Positions 38,111-51,448 are shown, counted from the stretch's first letter. The stretch is 64,000 nt of DNA from Salinicoccus cyprini (GCF_007713705.1 NZ_VMSJ01000001.1:434001-498000); one strand, 5' to 3'. The notes: generated by a model from the letters alone, not told the origin. A program made the numbers and translations.

Positions 38111-38984
38111 TCTGCTATCGATGCACCAGCTTACTGACACGGACATCATGCGCCTGATCGAAAGGGCACTTGAGATGAAGTCAGGCAACTACACACCGGT
38201 AAAAGAAGAAAAATATATCGCAAACCTCTTTTTTGAACCTTCGACCCGTACAAAGGCAAGCTTCGAAATGGCCGAACGGCGGCTCGGCATCACATCGATT
38301 CCGTTTGATGCCGACCACAGTTCGGTCACAAAAGGTGAATCGCTCTATGATACTTGCCGTACGATGGAGGCCATCGGCTGCGACGCGCTCGTCATCCGCC
38401 ATGGCATCACGGAGTACTACGATGAAATGGAGGATCTCGGCATACCGATCATCAACGGCGGCGACGGCAGCGGTTCACATCCGACACAGTCGCTGCTCGA
38501 CCTGATGACCATCTATGACCGCTTCGGCACCTTCAGTGGTCTGAAAGTGGTCATCGCTGGAGACATAACTCACAGCCGGGTGGCCAAAAGCAACCAGCAG
38601 GCACTATCGAAGCTGGGTGCTGAAGTCAGCTTCTGCGCACCTGAAGCATGGCAGGATGACAGCATGGCAGCGCCCTATGTCGACCTGGACGATGCAGTGG
38701 AGGAAGCGGACGTCATCATGCTGCTGCGTGTCCAGCATGAGCGGCATGACGATGCAGTCGACTTCACCAAAAAAGGGTATCATATGCAATACGGCATGAC
38801 ACTGGCACGGCACCAGCGTATGAAAGAAAGTGCCATCATCATGCATCCCGCACCGGTCAACCGGGATGTCGAGATTGATGGCCGTCTGATAGAAGGTCCG
38901 CGTTCAGTCATTTTCGAACAGATGAAGAATGGTGTTTTCATGCGCATGAGCGTACTACAAGAAATTCTCGGGAGTGAAAATTAA
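38103..38984 (+). CDS. pyrB: Aspartate carbamoyltransferase catalytic subunit
   Basis: Condenses carbamoyl phosphate and aspartate into carbamoyl aspartate. The start ATG at 38103 gives 293 residues; AAAGGAGG is 12 nt upstream, which is long, and coupling to pyrP may help initiation. The carbamoyl-phosphate loop STRTK lies at 47-51, HPTQSLLDL near 128, and RVQHER near 208. No regulatory subunit is encoded, as in other Firmicutes. It overlaps pyrC by one base (TAATG). Confidence 0.97.
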   Translation: MNNLLSMHQLTDTDIMRLIERALEMKSGNYTPVKEEKYIANLFFEPSTRTKASFEMAERRLGITSIPFDADHSSVTKGESLYDTCRTMEAIGCDALVIRHGITEYYDEMEDLGIPIINGGDGSGSHPTQSLLDLMTIYDRFGTFSGLKVVIAGDITHSRVAKSNQQALSKLGAEVSFCAPEAWQDDSMAAPYVDLDDAVEEADVIMLLRVQHERHDDAVDFTKKGYHMQYGMTLARHQRMKESAIIMHPAPVNRDVEIDGRLIEGPRSVIFEQMKNGVFMRMSVLQEILGSEN

Positions 38985-40258
38985 TGGGACTGCTTTTGAA
39001 AAATGGAATGGTACTGGAGAACAGCAATGAGGTCAGAAAAGATATATTCATCGAAGATGGTGTCATCGCAGAAATTGCAGACAGCATCGAGCGGGAAGGC
39101 GAAGAGGTGATCGACTGCACAGGCATGCTCATTACGCCCGGATTCGTGGACGTCCACGTTCATCTGAGAGAGCCGGGCGGGGAACATAAGGAGACGATCG
39201 AGACGGGCACGCTCGCTGCAGCCCGCGGCGGATTCACCGCCATCTGCCCGATGCCGAATACCCGTCCCGTACCGGATAATGCGGAGACACTCGCAAACAT
39301 ACAGAAACGCATCAAGGAGACGGCGCATGTCAAAGTGCTTCCATATGCTTCAATTACAGAGCGTCAGCTTGGACGCGACCTGGTCGATTTCCGAGGATTG
39401 AAGCAGGGGGGCGCATTTGCCTTCACCGATGATGGTGTCGGTGTACAGAGTGCTGACATGATGCTGCAGGCAATGCTTGAAGCGAAGAAGGTGGATATGC
39501 CTGTGGTTGCACATACGGAAGAGAACACACTGATTCATGGCGGCGCCATCCATGAAGGCGAAACGAGCCGCAGGCTCAAAATCCCGGGTATTCCATCCGT
39601 TGCGGAATCCGTACATATCGCACGCGATATACTGCTCGCAGAAGCGGCCGGATGCCATTATCATGTGTGCCATGTGAGCACCAAGGAAAGTGTGCGCATC
39701 ATCCGCGATGCAAAGCGTGCCGGTGTGCATGTCACAGCAGAAGTGACACCACACCACCTGGTACTCGATGAAAATGATATTACAGGTGATGACCCGAACT
39801 TCAAGATGAATCCGCCGCTCAGAGGCAGTGATGACCGGGAAGCACTGATTGCAGGGCTGCTTGACGGTACAATCGATCTGATTGCGACAGACCATGCACC
39901 GCATGCAGAAGAAGAGAAGGCGGTCGGCATCGAGACGGCACCATTCGGCATCACAGGCAGTGAAAATGCCTTCCAGCTGCTCTATACGAAACTGGTCAAA
40001 AACGGTACGTTCACCCTGCAGCAGCTCGTCGACTGGCTGACAGTCAGACCGTCGGAGACATTCAACATGGGCATGGGTGTTCTGGCGGAAGGCAGGGCCG
40101 CGGATATCACAGTCATCGATCTCGGCAAAACATACACACTCGACAAAGAGAGGTTCTATTCAAAGGCACGCAATACACCATTCCACGGCATGGAACTGGA
40201 ATCGGATATCCACATGACCATCGTTGATGGCAAAGTGGCATATAAGGAGGAAGCATGA
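38984..40258 (+). CDS. pyrC: Dihydroorotase
   Basis: Zinc enzyme that cyclises carbamoyl aspartate to dihydroorotate. It has 424 residues, a class I (type I) dihydroorotase. Metal ligands are His58 and His60 in HVHLRE, then histidines in VVAHTEE and CHVST, and Asp in ATDHAPH. The site lysine carboxylated in some classes is replaced here by Asp in DDGVG (about 150), as in Bacillus-type enzymes. Its stop overlaps the start region of carA. Confidence 0.96.
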   Translation: MGLLLKNGMVLENSNEVRKDIFIEDGVIAEIADSIEREGEEVIDCTGMLITPGFVDVHVHLREPGGEHKETIETGTLAAARGGFTAICPMPNTRPVPDNAETLANIQKRIKETAHVKVLPYASITERQLGRDLVDFRGLKQGGAFAFTDDGVGVQSADMMLQAMLEAKKVDMPVVAHTEENTLIHGGAIHEGETSRRLKIPGIPSVAESVHIARDILLAEAAGCHYHVCHVSTKESVRIIRDAKRAGVHVTAEVTPHHLVLDENDITGDDPNFKMNPPLRGSDDREALIAGLLDGTIDLIATDHAPHAEEEKAVGIETAPFGITGSENAFQLLYTKLVKNGTFTLQQLVDWLTVRPSETFNMGMGVLAEGRAADITVIDLGKTYTLDKERFYSKARNTPFHGMELESDIHMTIVDGKVAYKEEA

Positions 40259-41343
40259 TGCTGAAAGAAAAAAGATACCTGGTACTGGAAGACGGCACAG
40301 TCTACGAAGGCTATCCCTTTGGTGCAAACAAACCATCGGAAGGGGAGCTTGTCTTCAATACAACGATGACCGGCGCGCAGGAAGTGATCACCGATCTGTC
40401 CTATACGGATCAGATCATCACGTTCACCTACCCGCTCATCGGCAACACCGGAATGAACACGGAAGATAACGAATCGCTGATCGCCCAGGCACGCGGTGTG
40501 GTCGTCAGGGAAGCAAGCACAGGCCCTTCCAACTTCCGTACATCTGAAACGCTGGACGAATTTCTGAAGCGCCATGATATCCCTGGAATCAGCGGCATCG
40601 ATACGAGAAGCATCACCAGAAAACTCAGAAGCGGTGGTGTGATGAAGGCGATCATTACAGATGAGACATACCATGAAGATCTGATCGAACTGCTGCAGAA
40701 TTCCGAGTTCCGCACAGACCAGGTCAAACGCGTTGCGACAAAAACCCCTTATATCTCAACAGGACCAGGCCCGCGCGTCGTCCTGATCGACTACGGCAAG
40801 AAGGAGAATATCGTCCGCCACCTGAATGGTTTCGGCTGTGATGTTACGGTTGTCCCTTACGACACGACCGCCGAACAGATCAGACAGATGCGCCCGGACG
40901 GTGTCATGCTGTCGAACGGTCCCGGGGATCCGGCCAACATTCCGGACCAGATCCAAACTGTGAAGGAGCTGCTCGGTATACCGCTATTCGGCATATGCAT
41001 GGGCCACCAGGTATTCGGCATGGCATGTGGTGCAAAGACGTTCAAAATGAAGTTCGGACACCGTGGCAGTAACCATCCCGTAAAAAATCTCGCAACAGGC
41101 AAGATTGAAATTTCATCACAGAACCATGGCTATTCCATTGATCCCGATTCTCTGGAAGGCACAGGCCTCGAAGTGACGCACATCGCCCTGAACGACAATA
41201 CGGTCGAAGGACTGAGACATACGGAATATCCGGCATTTTCAGTGCAGTACCATCCGGAAGCCAGTTCCGGCCCGCACGATCCGGAATATCTTTTCAAGGA
41301 ATTCATAGATCTGATGAAACAGAAGGAGGGCAACCATGCCTAA
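40258..41343 (+). CDS. carA: Carbamoyl-phosphate synthase small (glutaminase) subunit
   Basis: Releases ammonia from glutamine and passes it to CarB. Two adjacent ATGs exist; I choose 40258, 7 nt after AAGGAGG, over 40255 at 4 nt. It has 361 residues. The class I glutamine amidotransferase triad is Cys247 (GICMGHQ), His332 and Glu334 (HPE). Located in the pyr operon, it is probably the pyrimidine-specific copy; whether an arginine-specific paralogue exists is outside this window. It overlaps carB by 8 nt. Confidence 0.97.
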   Translation: MLKEKRYLVLEDGTVYEGYPFGANKPSEGELVFNTTMTGAQEVITDLSYTDQIITFTYPLIGNTGMNTEDNESLIAQARGVVVREASTGPSNFRTSETLDEFLKRHDIPGISGIDTRSITRKLRSGGVMKAIITDETYHEDLIELLQNSEFRTDQVKRVATKTPYISTGPGPRVVLIDYGKKENIVRHLNGFGCDVTVVPYDTTAEQIRQMRPDGVMLSNGPGDPANIPDQIQTVKELLGIPLFGICMGHQVFGMACGAKTFKMKFGHRGSNHPVKNLATGKIEISSQNHGYSIDPDSLEGTGLEVTHIALNDNTVEGLRHTEYPAFSVQYHPEASSGPHDPEYLFKEFIDLMKQKEGNHA

Positions 41344-44300
41344 ACGTAAAGACATCGAAACCATTCTCGTCATAGGAAGCGGTCCGATCATCATCGGCCA
41401 GGCAGCAGAGTTCGACTATGCAGGCACACAGGCCTGTGTCGCATTGAGAGAGGAAGGCTACCGTGTCATCCTTGTAAACTCAAATCCGGCAACCATCATG
41501 ACCGACAAGGAGATTGCGGATGTCGTCTATATCGAGCCGCTCACTCCGGACTTCATCGCAAGGATCATCCGCAAGGAGCAGCCGGATGCGCTGCTGCCGA
41601 CACTCGGCGGACAGGTTGGTCTCAACATGGCAGTGGAGCTGGATCGTCTTGGCATTCTTGAAGAGAATGGCGTGGAGCTTCTTGGAACGAAACTGTCCTC
41701 CATCAAACAGGCAGAGGACCGCGACCTTTTCAGACAGCTGATGAATGAAATGGAAGTTCCGGTTCCAGATTCCGACATCATCACGACGATGAACGAAGCA
41801 GTCACTTTCAAAAATCGTGTCGGCTACCCGTTCATCGTACGTCCTGCCTTCACCATGGGAGGTACAGGCGGCGGCATCTGCTACAACGATGAAGACTTGA
41901 GGGAGATTGTAGCTAACGGCCTGAAATACTCGCCGGTCAGCCAGTGCCTGGTCGAAAAATCGATTGCCGGTTTCAAGGAAGTCGAATACGAAGTGATGCG
42001 TGATTCCAACGACAATGCGATTGTTGTCTGTAATATGGAAAATATCGATCCGGTCGGCATCCATACAGGTGACTCGATAGTTGTTGCACCGACACAGACG
42101 CTGACGGACAAGGAGCACCAGATGCTGCGCAACGTCTCGCTCGATGTCATCCGCAGACTGGAAATCGAAGGTGGCTGTAATGTCCAGCTGGCACTCGACC
42201 CGCACTCCTTCGACTACTACATCATCGAAGTCAACCCGAGGGTGTCACGCTCTTCTGCATTGGCATCAAAAGCGACAGGCTATCCGATTGCCAAGCTTGC
42301 TGCGAAGATTGCCATCGGCATGACACTGGATGAAATGATCAATCCGATCACCGGTACAAGCTATGCAGCATTCGAACCGGCACTGGACTATGTCGTATCG
42401 AAAATTCCACGCTTCCCATTCGATAAATTCGAAAAAGGGGAACGCAAACTCGGTACGCAGATGAAGGCGACAGGGGAAGTCATGGCCATCGGCCGTACGT
42501 ATGAAGAGTCCCTTCTGAAAGCCATCCGTTCACTTGAATACGGTGTCCATCACCTCGGTCTTCCGAACGGCGATGAATTCGAACTTGACTACATCAATGA
42601 AATGATCCAGAAGCAGAGTGATGAAAGACTGTTCTACATCGGAGAAGCATTGAGGCGCGGTGTGTCCATGGAGACCATCCATGAATGGACGAAAATCGAC
42701 ATGTTCTTCCTGAGGAAGTTCCAGCACATCATCGATATCGAGCATGAACTGAAGGAGAATCCGAAGTCCATGGACCATCTGAAATGGGCCAAGACATACG
42801 GCTTCAGTGACAGAGTGATCGGCCATCGATGGAACATGAGTGAAGAAGAAGTATTTGAACTGCGCAAATCTCAAGGTCTGATGCCGGTCTACAAAATGGT
42901 GGATACATGTGCGGCAGAGTTCGAGTCTGAGACACCATATTTCTATGGAACGTACGAGCAGGAAAATGAATCCATCGTCAGTGATCGCGAGAAGATCATC
43001 GTTCTCGGCAGTGGTCCGATCCGTATCGGCCAGGGCGTGGAGTTCGACTATGCCACTGTCCACGCAGTATGGGCCATCCAGGAAGCGGGCTATGAAGCCA
43101 TCATCATCAACAACAATCCCGAAACGGTTTCGACGGACTTCTCGATTTCCGATAAGCTTTATTTTGAACCCCTTACACATGAAGACGTCATGAACATCAT
43201 CGAACTGGAGCAGCCGAAAGGTGTCGTCGTCCAGTTCGGCGGACAGACGGCCATCAACCTGGCAGATCGTCTGGAACGTGACGGTGTGAAAATTCTTGGA
43301 ACCTCCCTCGATGATCTGGACCGTGCCGAAGACAGAAAACGCTTCGAGGCACTGCTCCGTGAAATCGATGTGCCACAGCCGCTCGGCAAAACGGCGACGA
43401 ATGAGCAGGAGGCGCTCGATAATGCAACATATATCGGCTATCCGGTACTTGTACGCCCAAGCTATGTTCTTGGTGGCCGTGCCATGGAGATCGTCTATAA
43501 TGAAGATGAACTCAAAAACTACATGAGGGACGCAGTGAAGGCATCACCGGAACATCCGGTACTGATCGACCGCTACCTGACAGGCAAGGAGATTGAAGTG
43601 GATGCCATCAGCGATGGTGAGAACGTCATCATTCCGGGCATCATGGAGCATATCGAACGTGCCGGTGTACACTCCGGAGACTCCATTGCAGTATATCCGC
43701 CGGTGACACTGACCAACAACGAGATTGCGACACTCAAGGACTATACGGAGAAGCTGGCACTTGGCCTCAATACAATCGGACTGATCAACATCCAGTTCGT
43801 CCTGTCCGATGGCGAAGTCTACGTACTTGAAGTCAATCCGCGTGCGAGCCGCACCGTGCCTTTCATGAGCAAGATCACGGAAATACCGATGGCCAACCTT
43901 GCGATGAAGGCGATTCTCGGTGCCGACCTGAGAGATATGGACCATCCGCTCGGACTCGCGCCATTCAAGAAGGGCTACCATGTCAAAGCACCGGTATTCA
44001 GCTTCAGCAAGCTGAAGAACGTGGATATCACACTTGGACCTGAAATGAAATCAACAGGTGAGGTCATGGGCAAGGACTTGAGCCTCCATAAGGCACTCTA
44101 TAAAGGACTGGTGGCAAGCGGTCTTGAGGTGAAGGATCACGGCACAGTACTCATGACGGTTGCCGATAAGGATAAGGAAGAGGCTGTAAAGCTTGCCCAC
44201 CGTCTCTCCCAGTGCGGATACCGCATCATGGCGACAAAAGGAACAGCCAAGGTACTCGGAGAGCATAGGATTCCATATATTACTGTGGACAAGGTCAGCG

Positions 44301-44512
44301 AAGGCGAAAACAGTCTGCTGAAAAATATCCAGAATGGCAGTGTGCAGATTGTCATCAATACAATGACGAAAGGAAAACAGGTGGAGCGCGACGGTTTCAG
44401 AATCAGAAGGGAATCGGTCGAGAACGGCATTCCATGCCTGACATCCTTGGACACGGCACGCACGCTTGTGGAAGTCATTGAAAGCATGACGTTCAATATG
44501 GAAAAGATGTAG
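41336..44512 (+). CDS. carB: Carbamoyl-phosphate synthase large subunit
   Basis: Makes carbamoyl phosphate from bicarbonate, ammonia and two ATP. It has 1058 residues with the duplicated ATP-grasp architecture: first half about 1-400 ([17 protein letters not shown]), oligomerisation domain about 400-550, second half about 550-930 ([16 protein letters not shown]), and a C-terminal MGS-like allosteric domain (about 935-1058). Length is slightly shorter than E. coli CarB, as in other Bacillales. It is translationally coupled to carA (ATGCCTAA). Confidence 0.98.
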   Translation: MPKRKDIETILVIGSGPIIIGQAAEFDYAGTQACVALREEGYRVILVNSNPATIMTDKEIADVVYIEPLTPDFIARIIRKEQPDALLPTLGGQVGLNMAVELDRLGILEENGVELLGTKLSSIKQAEDRDLFRQLMNEMEVPVPDSDIITTMNEAVTFKNRVGYPFIVRPAFTMGGTGGGICYNDEDLREIVANGLKYSPVSQCLVEKSIAGFKEVEYEVMRDSNDNAIVVCNMENIDPVGIHTGDSIVVAPTQTLTDKEHQMLRNVSLDVIRRLEIEGGCNVQLALDPHSFDYYIIEVNPRVSRSSALASKATGYPIAKLAAKIAIGMTLDEMINPITGTSYAAFEPALDYVVSKIPRFPFDKFEKGERKLGTQMKATGEVMAIGRTYEESLLKAIRSLEYGVHHLGLPNGDEFELDYINEMIQKQSDERLFYIGEALRRGVSMETIHEWTKIDMFFLRKFQHIIDIEHELKENPKSMDHLKWAKTYGFSDRVIGHRWNMSEEEVFELRKSQGLMPVYKMVDTCAAEFESETPYFYGTYEQENESIVSDREKIIVLGSGPIRIGQGVEFDYATVHAVWAIQEAGYEAIIINNNPETVSTDFSISDKLYFEPLTHEDVMNIIELEQPKGVVVQFGGQTAINLADRLERDGVKILGTSLDDLDRAEDRKRFEALLREIDVPQPLGKTATNEQEALDNATYIGYPVLVRPSYVLGGRAMEIVYNEDELKNYMRDAVKASPEHPVLIDRYLTGKEIEVDAISDGENVIIPGIMEHIERAGVHSGDSIAVYPPVTLTNNEIATLKDYTEKLALGLNTIGLINIQFVLSDGEVYVLEVNPRASRTVPFMSKITEIPMANLAMKAILGADLRDMDHPLGLAPFKKGYHVKAPVFSFSKLKNVDITLGPEMKSTGEVMGKDLSLHKALYKGLVASGLEVKDHGTVLMTVADKDKEEAVKLAHRLSQCGYRIMATKGTAKVLGEHRIPYITVDKVSEGENSLLKNIQNGSVQIVINTMTKGKQVERDGFRIRRESVENGIPCLTSLDTARTLVEVIESMTFNMEKM

Positions 44513-44520
44513 GTGAAGAA

Positions 44521-46187
<1,667 letters not shown>

Positions 46188-46197
46188 GGAGGATATT

Positions 46198-46896
46198 ATG
46201 AACAGACCGATAATTGCACTCGATTTCAGTACCATGACAGAAGTGGGAGAATTCCTTGGAAAGTTTGACGAAGCCCTTTTCGTGAAGGTCGGCATGGAGC
46301 TCTATCTTCAGAATGGACCTGCGGTCATCAGGGAAATCAGAGCGATGGGGCATGACATCTTCCTCGATCTTAAGCTGCATGATATCCCGAATACTGTCGG
46401 CAAGGCGATGGCCGGACTCGGGGCACTTGATGTGCAGATGACGAATGTCCATGCGCAGGGCGGCGTCTCCATGATGAAACGTGCTGCGGAATCCTTCAAG
46501 GATCATAACCCGGATGGCGTACTGATTGCCGTGACGCAGCTGACGTCGACGAGTGAGGAAATGATGCAGCAGGAACAGAAATCCATACTCACTCTGGATG
46601 AAAGTGTTATTCATTATGCGCAGCTTGCCAAAAATTCGGGTCTTGATGGCGTCGTCTCATCCCCACTCGAGTCTCAATTGATACATGAACATTGTGGCGA
46701 TGATTTCCTTACTGTAACACCGGGCATCCGTCTGAATGAAGATTCGAAGGATGACCAGGTGAGGGTGGTTACACCTGCTGGGGCAAACGCCCTTGGCAGC
46801 GACCATATTGTTGTTGGCCGATCCATTACAAAAGCCAGTGATCCGGCCGCCCAGTACAGAAGAGTAAAAGAAGAATGGGAAAGCGGGGAAGAATAG
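46198..46896 (+). CDS. pyrF: Orotidine 5'-phosphate decarboxylase
   Basis: Last step to UMP: decarboxylates OMP. The ATG at 46198 follows GAGGAGG and gives 232 residues. The catalytic charged array DLKLHD has Asp57, Lys59 and Asp62. The phosphate-gripper region ending TPGIRL and GRSI is present. An upstream in-frame extension into pyrD is discounted because the ribosome binding site fixes the start. pyrE begins directly after its stop. Confidence 0.97.
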   Translation: MNRPIIALDFSTMTEVGEFLGKFDEALFVKVGMELYLQNGPAVIREIRAMGHDIFLDLKLHDIPNTVGKAMAGLGALDVQMTNVHAQGGVSMMKRAAESFKDHNPDGVLIAVTQLTSTSEEMMQQEQKSILTLDESVIHYAQLAKNSGLDGVVSSPLESQLIHEHCGDDFLTVTPGIRLNEDSKDDQVRVVTPAGANALGSDHIVVGRSITKASDPAAQYRRVKEEWESGEE

Positions 46897-47511
46897 TTGA
46901 AACAACGTGTAGCGGAAATACTCTTGAACATCAATGCGGTGGAACTGAGCCCGGACGCACCATTTACATGGGCAAGCGGCATCCAGTCCCCGATCTACTG
47001 CGACAACCGGAAAATCATCGGCGATGTCGAGGCGAGAAATGAAATTGCCGATGCATTCGCCGAGCAGATCAGAGCACAGGCACCGGACGTGGAGGTGATT
47101 GCAGGAACATCCACTGCAGGCATCCCCCATGCAGCCTACATCAGCGAAAAACTCGGACTGCCGATGTGCTATGTACGCGGCAGCAAAAAGAAGCATGGCA
47201 AGGGCAACCAGATAGAAGGTGCCGCTGTAGCGGGCAGGAAGGTCGTCCTCATTGAGGATCTTATTTCAACCGGCGGCTCCTGTCTTGAAGCGGCAGAAGC
47301 ACTGAAGGAAAGTGGGGCCGACCTGCTGACTGTCATCGCCATCTTTACATACGGCATCCCGTCAGCGGCACAGGCATTCGAAAGGGTGGATCTCACATTC
47401 CATGCACTGAGTGATCTGGATACTCTGATAGACGTCAGCATCAGCCGCGGTGTGATTACGGAAGCACAAAAGGACACGGTTCTCCGATTCAGGGAAGATT
47501 TGTCCAAATAA
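46897..47511 (+). CDS. pyrE: Orotate phosphoribosyltransferase
   Basis: Joins orotate and PRPP to make OMP. It starts with TTG at 46897, immediately after the pyrF stop, with GGGGAAG about 6 nt upstream; it is 204 residues long. The PRPP-binding loop VVLIEDLISTGGS lies near residues 108-120, and the flexible-loop KKKHGKGNQIEG at about 89-100. It ends the ten-gene pyr operon, with its stop codon forming the start of the terminator. Confidence 0.97.
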   Translation: MKQRVAEILLNINAVELSPDAPFTWASGIQSPIYCDNRKIIGDVEARNEIADAFAEQIRAQAPDVEVIAGTSTAGIPHAAYISEKLGLPMCYVRGSKKKHGKGNQIEGAAVAGRKVVLIEDLISTGGSCLEAAEALKESGADLLTVIAIFTYGIPSAAQAFERVDLTFHALSDLDTLIDVSISRGVITEAQKDTVLRFREDLSK

Positions 47512-47550
47512 AAAAGATCGGAATGGATACATATCCATTCCGATCTTTTT
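47511..47550. terminator. Bidirectional terminator between pyrE and pgcA
   Basis: Perfect 18-bp stem (47511-47528 with 47533-47550) with a 4-nt loop and A/T flanks. It separates convergent pyrE and pgcA. Confidence 0.95.
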
Positions 47551-47553
47551 GTT

Positions 47554-49197
47554 CTAGCCTTCAAATATCATTTCATTGATCGATTTTGCTTCGGCTTCGA
47601 TGTCCTCGCTGTCGAGCGATACATACAGTTTGATCTTCGGTTCTGTACCGGAAGGGCGGAGGGCAATCCAGCCATCTTCGAAGTGGATCTTGATGACATT
47701 TGCCTCGGGCAGATCGATGGATTCCGTATTGCCATCACTATATGATCTTTCCTGCGTCTTAAAGTCCTCGGTCATGATGACCTTGCGGCCTTCTATTTCG
47801 TCCGGCGTGTCATTGCGGAATCCGGTCATGATGTCTTCGATCTTCTCCTTGCCGCTTGCCCCTTCGAATGTGTGGCTGTACAGAACTTCCATCCGGCGTC
47901 CATACTTTTCGTAGATGGCCTCGAGGGCATCCACCAGCGTTTTCCCATCATTCTTCAGTTCGCTTGCCATTGATATGATGTATGGGACAATCTGGATGGC
48001 ATCCTTGTCGCGGACGAATGGTTCGAGCAGGTAGCCATAGCTTTCTTCGTAACCGAGAATGAACTGATGCTCCTGATCATCTTCAAGGTTCTTGATCTGC
48101 TCACCGATATATTTGAAACCGGTCAGCACCTCGATCATTTGTGCGCCTCTGTCTTCGGCAATCTTGCGCCCGAGATCACTCGTTACGATGGATTTGATGA
48201 CGACGGGTGTACTGCCTTCATGCTTCTTCAGACGATGATCCAGCAGCAGTACGCCGAGCTGGTTGCCGTTCAGATGGATGTATTCCCCTTCATGCAGCAC
48301 CTGCAGACCGATCCTGTCAGCGTCCGGGTCTGTTGCAATCAGTACATCCGCGCCGATGTCGGTACCAAGTTTCCTTGATTCCTCGAATGCCTCGACACTT
48401 TCCGGGTTCGGCGACTTGATGGAAGGGAAGTCGCCATCCGGCTCACACTGGTCTTCGACAAGGGTACAGCTGCTGAAACCGAGGGTATCGAGCATCTCGG
48501 GAACAATCGGTACACTTGTACCATGCAGGCTGGAGAAGACGACTTTCAGATCGGAACTTGGTATTTCAGGAATGAATGCCGTAATGCGCTTCCTGTAGCT
48601 CTCTTCCATTTCAGCCTCGATGTATTGGGCTTTGCCGGAATCAAGCGCTTCATCGAATGGTGTGCTGTCGATATTGAATATATCTTCGATTGCGTTGATC
48701 TTCTCACTCAATTCGGCAGCTGGGGCATCGATCAGCTGTGCACCGTCCGGACCATACACTTTAATACCGTTATATTCCGGCGGGTTATGGCTTGCTGTAA
48801 TCATGACGCCGAAGTCTGCACCGTGCTCCCTGACATGGAAGGAGAGTTCAGGTGTCGAGATGTATCGTTCCGACAGGCGGACAGACACATCGTTATTGAC
48901 GAGAACGCTTGTCATCGTCTCTGCAAATTCAGGAGAGAAGTGCCGTGTATCATATCCGATGACAACAAGCGGCTCCTCTTTTCCCTCGAGTGCATGCGCA
49001 AGGCCAAGTGCGACCTTTTCCACATTGTAGCGGTTGAGCCGGTTCGGCCCAAGACCGATCTTCCCTCTGATTCCTGCTGTACCGAATGACAGCGTACCTC
49101 GGTAGGCATCCTCCTTCTCCTCTTCGGATAATGCATCATAGGCTTCTGCTGTAATGAAACTGCCTTCGATGTTATCTTCCCACTGTTTCCTATCCAT
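47554..49197 (-). CDS. pgcA: Alpha-phosphoglucomutase (phosphohexomutase family)
   Basis: Interconverts glucose-6-phosphate and glucose-1-phosphate. It has 547 residues. The phosphoserine loop TASHNP lies at 134-139 with Ser136, the metal loop DPDADR near 288, the sugar-binding GYEESYGYL near 390, and the phosphate-binding RPSGTEPKIK near the C-terminus. GGAGTG precedes the ATG. The gene follows pulA on the same strand by 23 nt, so the two probably share a transcript; it would supply glucose-1-phosphate to GlgC. PgcA also feeds glycolipid and teichoic-acid synthesis in relatives. Confidence 0.95.
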   Translation of the reverse strand: MDRKQWEDNIEGSFITAEAYDALSEEEKEDAYRGTLSFGTAGIRGKIGLGPNRLNRYNVEKVALGLAHALEGKEEPLVVIGYDTRHFSPEFAETMTSVLVNNDVSVRLSERYISTPELSFHVREHGADFGVMITASHNPPEYNGIKVYGPDGAQLIDAPAAELSEKINAIEDIFNIDSTPFDEALDSGKAQYIEAEMEESYRKRITAFIPEIPSSDLKVVFSSLHGTSVPIVPEMLDTLGFSSCTLVEDQCEPDGDFPSIKSPNPESVEAFEESRKLGTDIGADVLIATDPDADRIGLQVLHEGEYIHLNGNQLGVLLLDHRLKKHEGSTPVVIKSIVTSDLGRKIAEDRGAQMIEVLTGFKYIGEQIKNLEDDQEHQFILGYEESYGYLLEPFVRDKDAIQIVPYIISMASELKNDGKTLVDALEAIYEKYGRRMEVLYSHTFEGASGKEKIEDIMTGFRNDTPDEIEGRKVIMTEDFKTQERSYSDGNTESIDLPEANVIKIHFEDGWIALRPSGTEPKIKLYVSLDSEDIEAEAKSINEMIFEG

Positions 49198-49220
49198 TGA
49201 TGATCACACTCCTGATATTC

Positions 49221-51290
49221 TTATTGTTTGCTGTCTGATGCTTTTCTCAATATTGCCACTTCATAGCCCTTGATGTAGAAACTGCGATTATATACACCCT
49301 TATCATAATTCCGCTGGTTCGATAACTCAATCTCATAACTGTCCGATGCATCAAAATCGAGTTCCATGGATTTCTCGGTCGGATTGATGATGATCATGAA
49401 CTCGCTGCCCTCGTATGAGATGCGTACACCAAAGCCGTTCGGCAGATTGCTGAAAGTCATGAATGACAGTGCTCTGCCAATACTTTCCCTGTCTTTCAGC
49501 CTGAAAACATCCTCCTTCTTCCTGAAGCGGATCAGCGATTTGACGAATTCGATATTATCCTGGTACTTTGCGCGCCTGTTCCAGTCCATACGGTTGAGCA
49601 GATCGCTCAGGTTGTACGTATTGCCATGACCGTACTTTGTCCGGAAGAACTCCTGCCCTGCGTGGAGGAATGGTGTGCCGAAAGAAAGCAGTACGAGTGC
49701 TGTCGCAATCTGATGCTGGCTCTCCAGTATATACTGACGTTTTCCGGAAGAGTACCTCAGACGGTCGTACAGCGTATGGTTGTCGTGAACCTCGACATAG
49801 TTGATGCTCATCTGGGCAGTGAAAGGGCGCTGGTAGCCCATATACAGATCCCTGATTGTATCAATTCCCTGGCCGTCACCATTCACATACCCTTTTTCAC
49901 TGAGTTCAAAATTACTTCCTTTGAGTGCATCCCTGTAGTGGTCATTGAAGAAATGAACCGATGGAACGCGGTAGCTGTGTTCCGGGAGCGTCTTCTTATT
50001 GTATTCGAGTGCGGTAGGGAGGTCCCATCCTTCACCAAGAAGAAATATATCACGGTCCTGCTTTTCCACAATGGCTTCGATTCCCTGCATCGTTTCGATA
50101 TCGAGCGCGCCCATCAGGTCGAAACGGTAGCCGTCGATGCGGTAGTGGTCGAGCCAGAAGGCGGTGGTATCTGTAATGAACCGGCGTGCCATCAGCTTCT
50201 CGGTGGCGAAATCGTTGCCCACGCCGGTGCCGTTCGACAGCGACAGGTCGGCATTATGCCTGAAGTAGTATCCAGGCACCAGCTTCTCGAAACTGGATTC
50301 CTCAATCTGATAGACGTGGTTGAAGACGACATCCAGTATGACCTTCATCCCATTTTCGTGCAGTGTCCGCACCAGTGTCTGCAGCTCGATGATCCGGCTG
50401 ATGGGATCGCTCGGATCTGTCGCGTAGCTGCCTTCCGGTACCATGAAGAAATGGGGGTCGTATCCCCAGTTGTATTTCGTTTCGCGGTTGAGTTCATCTA
50501 CAGTGGCAAAGTCGTTCACCGGCATCAGCTCGACATGCGTCACCCCGAGTTCCTTCATATAGGTGAGTCCGCTTGTCAGCCGATGCTTGGTGGTGGTCGA
50601 CTGGGTCATGCCGAGGTAGAGTCCGCGCCACTCTTTCCTTACGCCACTGTTCGGATGGGATGTGACGTCCCTGACATGTGTTTCATAGATGATGGCGGAA
50701 TCATTCGGAATATCCGGGACAGGATGGTTGCCAAACCCGGGCATCAGGCGCTCGAAGTCGACGACCATGGCTTCCTTGGCATTGGCGGATACCGCTTTGA
50801 TATAGGGGTCGATGATGTTATGCGTCACATGATTATGACTGGCTTCATAGTGATAGTATCTACCATGACAGTCCTTGTTGATGGTCTTTTCGAAATAGCC
50901 ATCGATCTTTTCCATCTGGTGAGGCTCCCCATCCAGAATCAGACGGCATTCGATGACTGTTGGTGCAAACACTCTGAAGATTGTACGAGACCGTTCGTAG
51001 CTTGCACCCATCTGCTGTTCCGTTGCATAATCCAGATCGAATTCGATGGACATAGGGTAGCGCCCCATCATGAGAGGGTACATTCTGCTATCATATTGGA
51101 TGCAGGTGAAATAGTCGAGACTGACAGGCCGGGTGAGCCACACCGTCAGATAGCCTTCATATTTTTCAATGGTGCTGATCGGCAGCGCATCATCATTCTG
51201 GATGACTGATAGATCTTTTTTCTGTATATGCTGTGCATCATTGCTCAGTATCGTGATCTGATATGGTGCATCTAGGTATGCATCAATCAT
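49221..51290 (-). CDS. pulA: Type I pullulanase (GH13 alpha-1,6-debranching enzyme)
   Basis: Hydrolyses alpha-1,6 branches in glycogen or related glucans. It has 689 residues, similar to Bacillus AmyX, and no signal peptide, so it is probably cytoplasmic. An N-terminal carbohydrate-binding region (about 105-200) precedes the GH13 barrel, with the pullulanase signature YNWGYDP near 272, nucleophile Asp391 (GYRFDLMG), acid/base Glu420 (GEGWD) and transition-state Asp503 (HDNH). GGAGG precedes the ATG. It is divergent from glgBCDA across a 158-bp gap and upstream of pgcA. It probably replaces a GlgX-type debranching enzyme in this locus. Confidence 0.93.
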   Translation of the reverse strand: MIDAYLDAPYQITILSNDAQHIQKKDLSVIQNDDALPISTIEKYEGYLTVWLTRPVSLDYFTCIQYDSRMYPLMMGRYPMSIEFDLDYATEQQMGASYERSRTIFRVFAPTVIECRLILDGEPHQMEKIDGYFEKTINKDCHGRYYHYEASHNHVTHNIIDPYIKAVSANAKEAMVVDFERLMPGFGNHPVPDIPNDSAIIYETHVRDVTSHPNSGVRKEWRGLYLGMTQSTTTKHRLTSGLTYMKELGVTHVELMPVNDFATVDELNRETKYNWGYDPHFFMVPEGSYATDPSDPISRIIELQTLVRTLHENGMKVILDVVFNHVYQIEESSFEKLVPGYYFRHNADLSLSNGTGVGNDFATEKLMARRFITDTTAFWLDHYRIDGYRFDLMGALDIETMQGIEAIVEKQDRDIFLLGEGWDLPTALEYNKKTLPEHSYRVPSVHFFNDHYRDALKGSNFELSEKGYVNGDGQGIDTIRDLYMGYQRPFTAQMSINYVEVHDNHTLYDRLRYSSGKRQYILESQHQIATALVLLSFGTPFLHAGQEFFRTKYGHGNTYNLSDLLNRMDWNRRAKYQDNIEFVKSLIRFRKKEDVFRLKDRESIGRALSFMTFSNLPNGFGVRISYEGSEFMIIINPTEKSMELDFDASDSYEIELSNQRNYDKGVYNRSFYIKGYEVAILRKASDSKQ

Positions 51291-51310
51291 AAATAGCCTC
51301 CGTTTGCTTG

Positions 51311-51325
51311 AAGTAAATGTTACTT
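51311..51325. repeat. 15-bp inverted repeat in the pulA-glgB intergenic region
   Basis: AAGTAA, 3-nt spacer, TTACTT (51311-51316 and 51320-51325). It lies about 20 bp upstream of the pulA start in the divergent region; a possible operator, unproven. Confidence 0.45.
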
Positions 51326-51448
51326 ACATATAAAATGAATTCAAGGAAATATATTCAGATTATTATAACTTTTTTATACATCTGATTTTTTGAATTGTAG
51401 AATTGATTTAAGGGTATGTCATCAGTATAACGTAAAGGGGGAAAAATT

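Noticed and set aside
49626-51209. 527-codon antisense open frame within pulA
   Set aside because: The pulA frame carries all GH13 catalytic motifs; the opposite frame has none and an odd His/Val/Arg composition.
51403-51431. TTGATT-17-TATAAC as the glgB promoter
   Set aside because: The start point would fall within or after the glgB ribosome binding site (51435-51441), leaving almost no leader; probably chance in AT-rich DNA.
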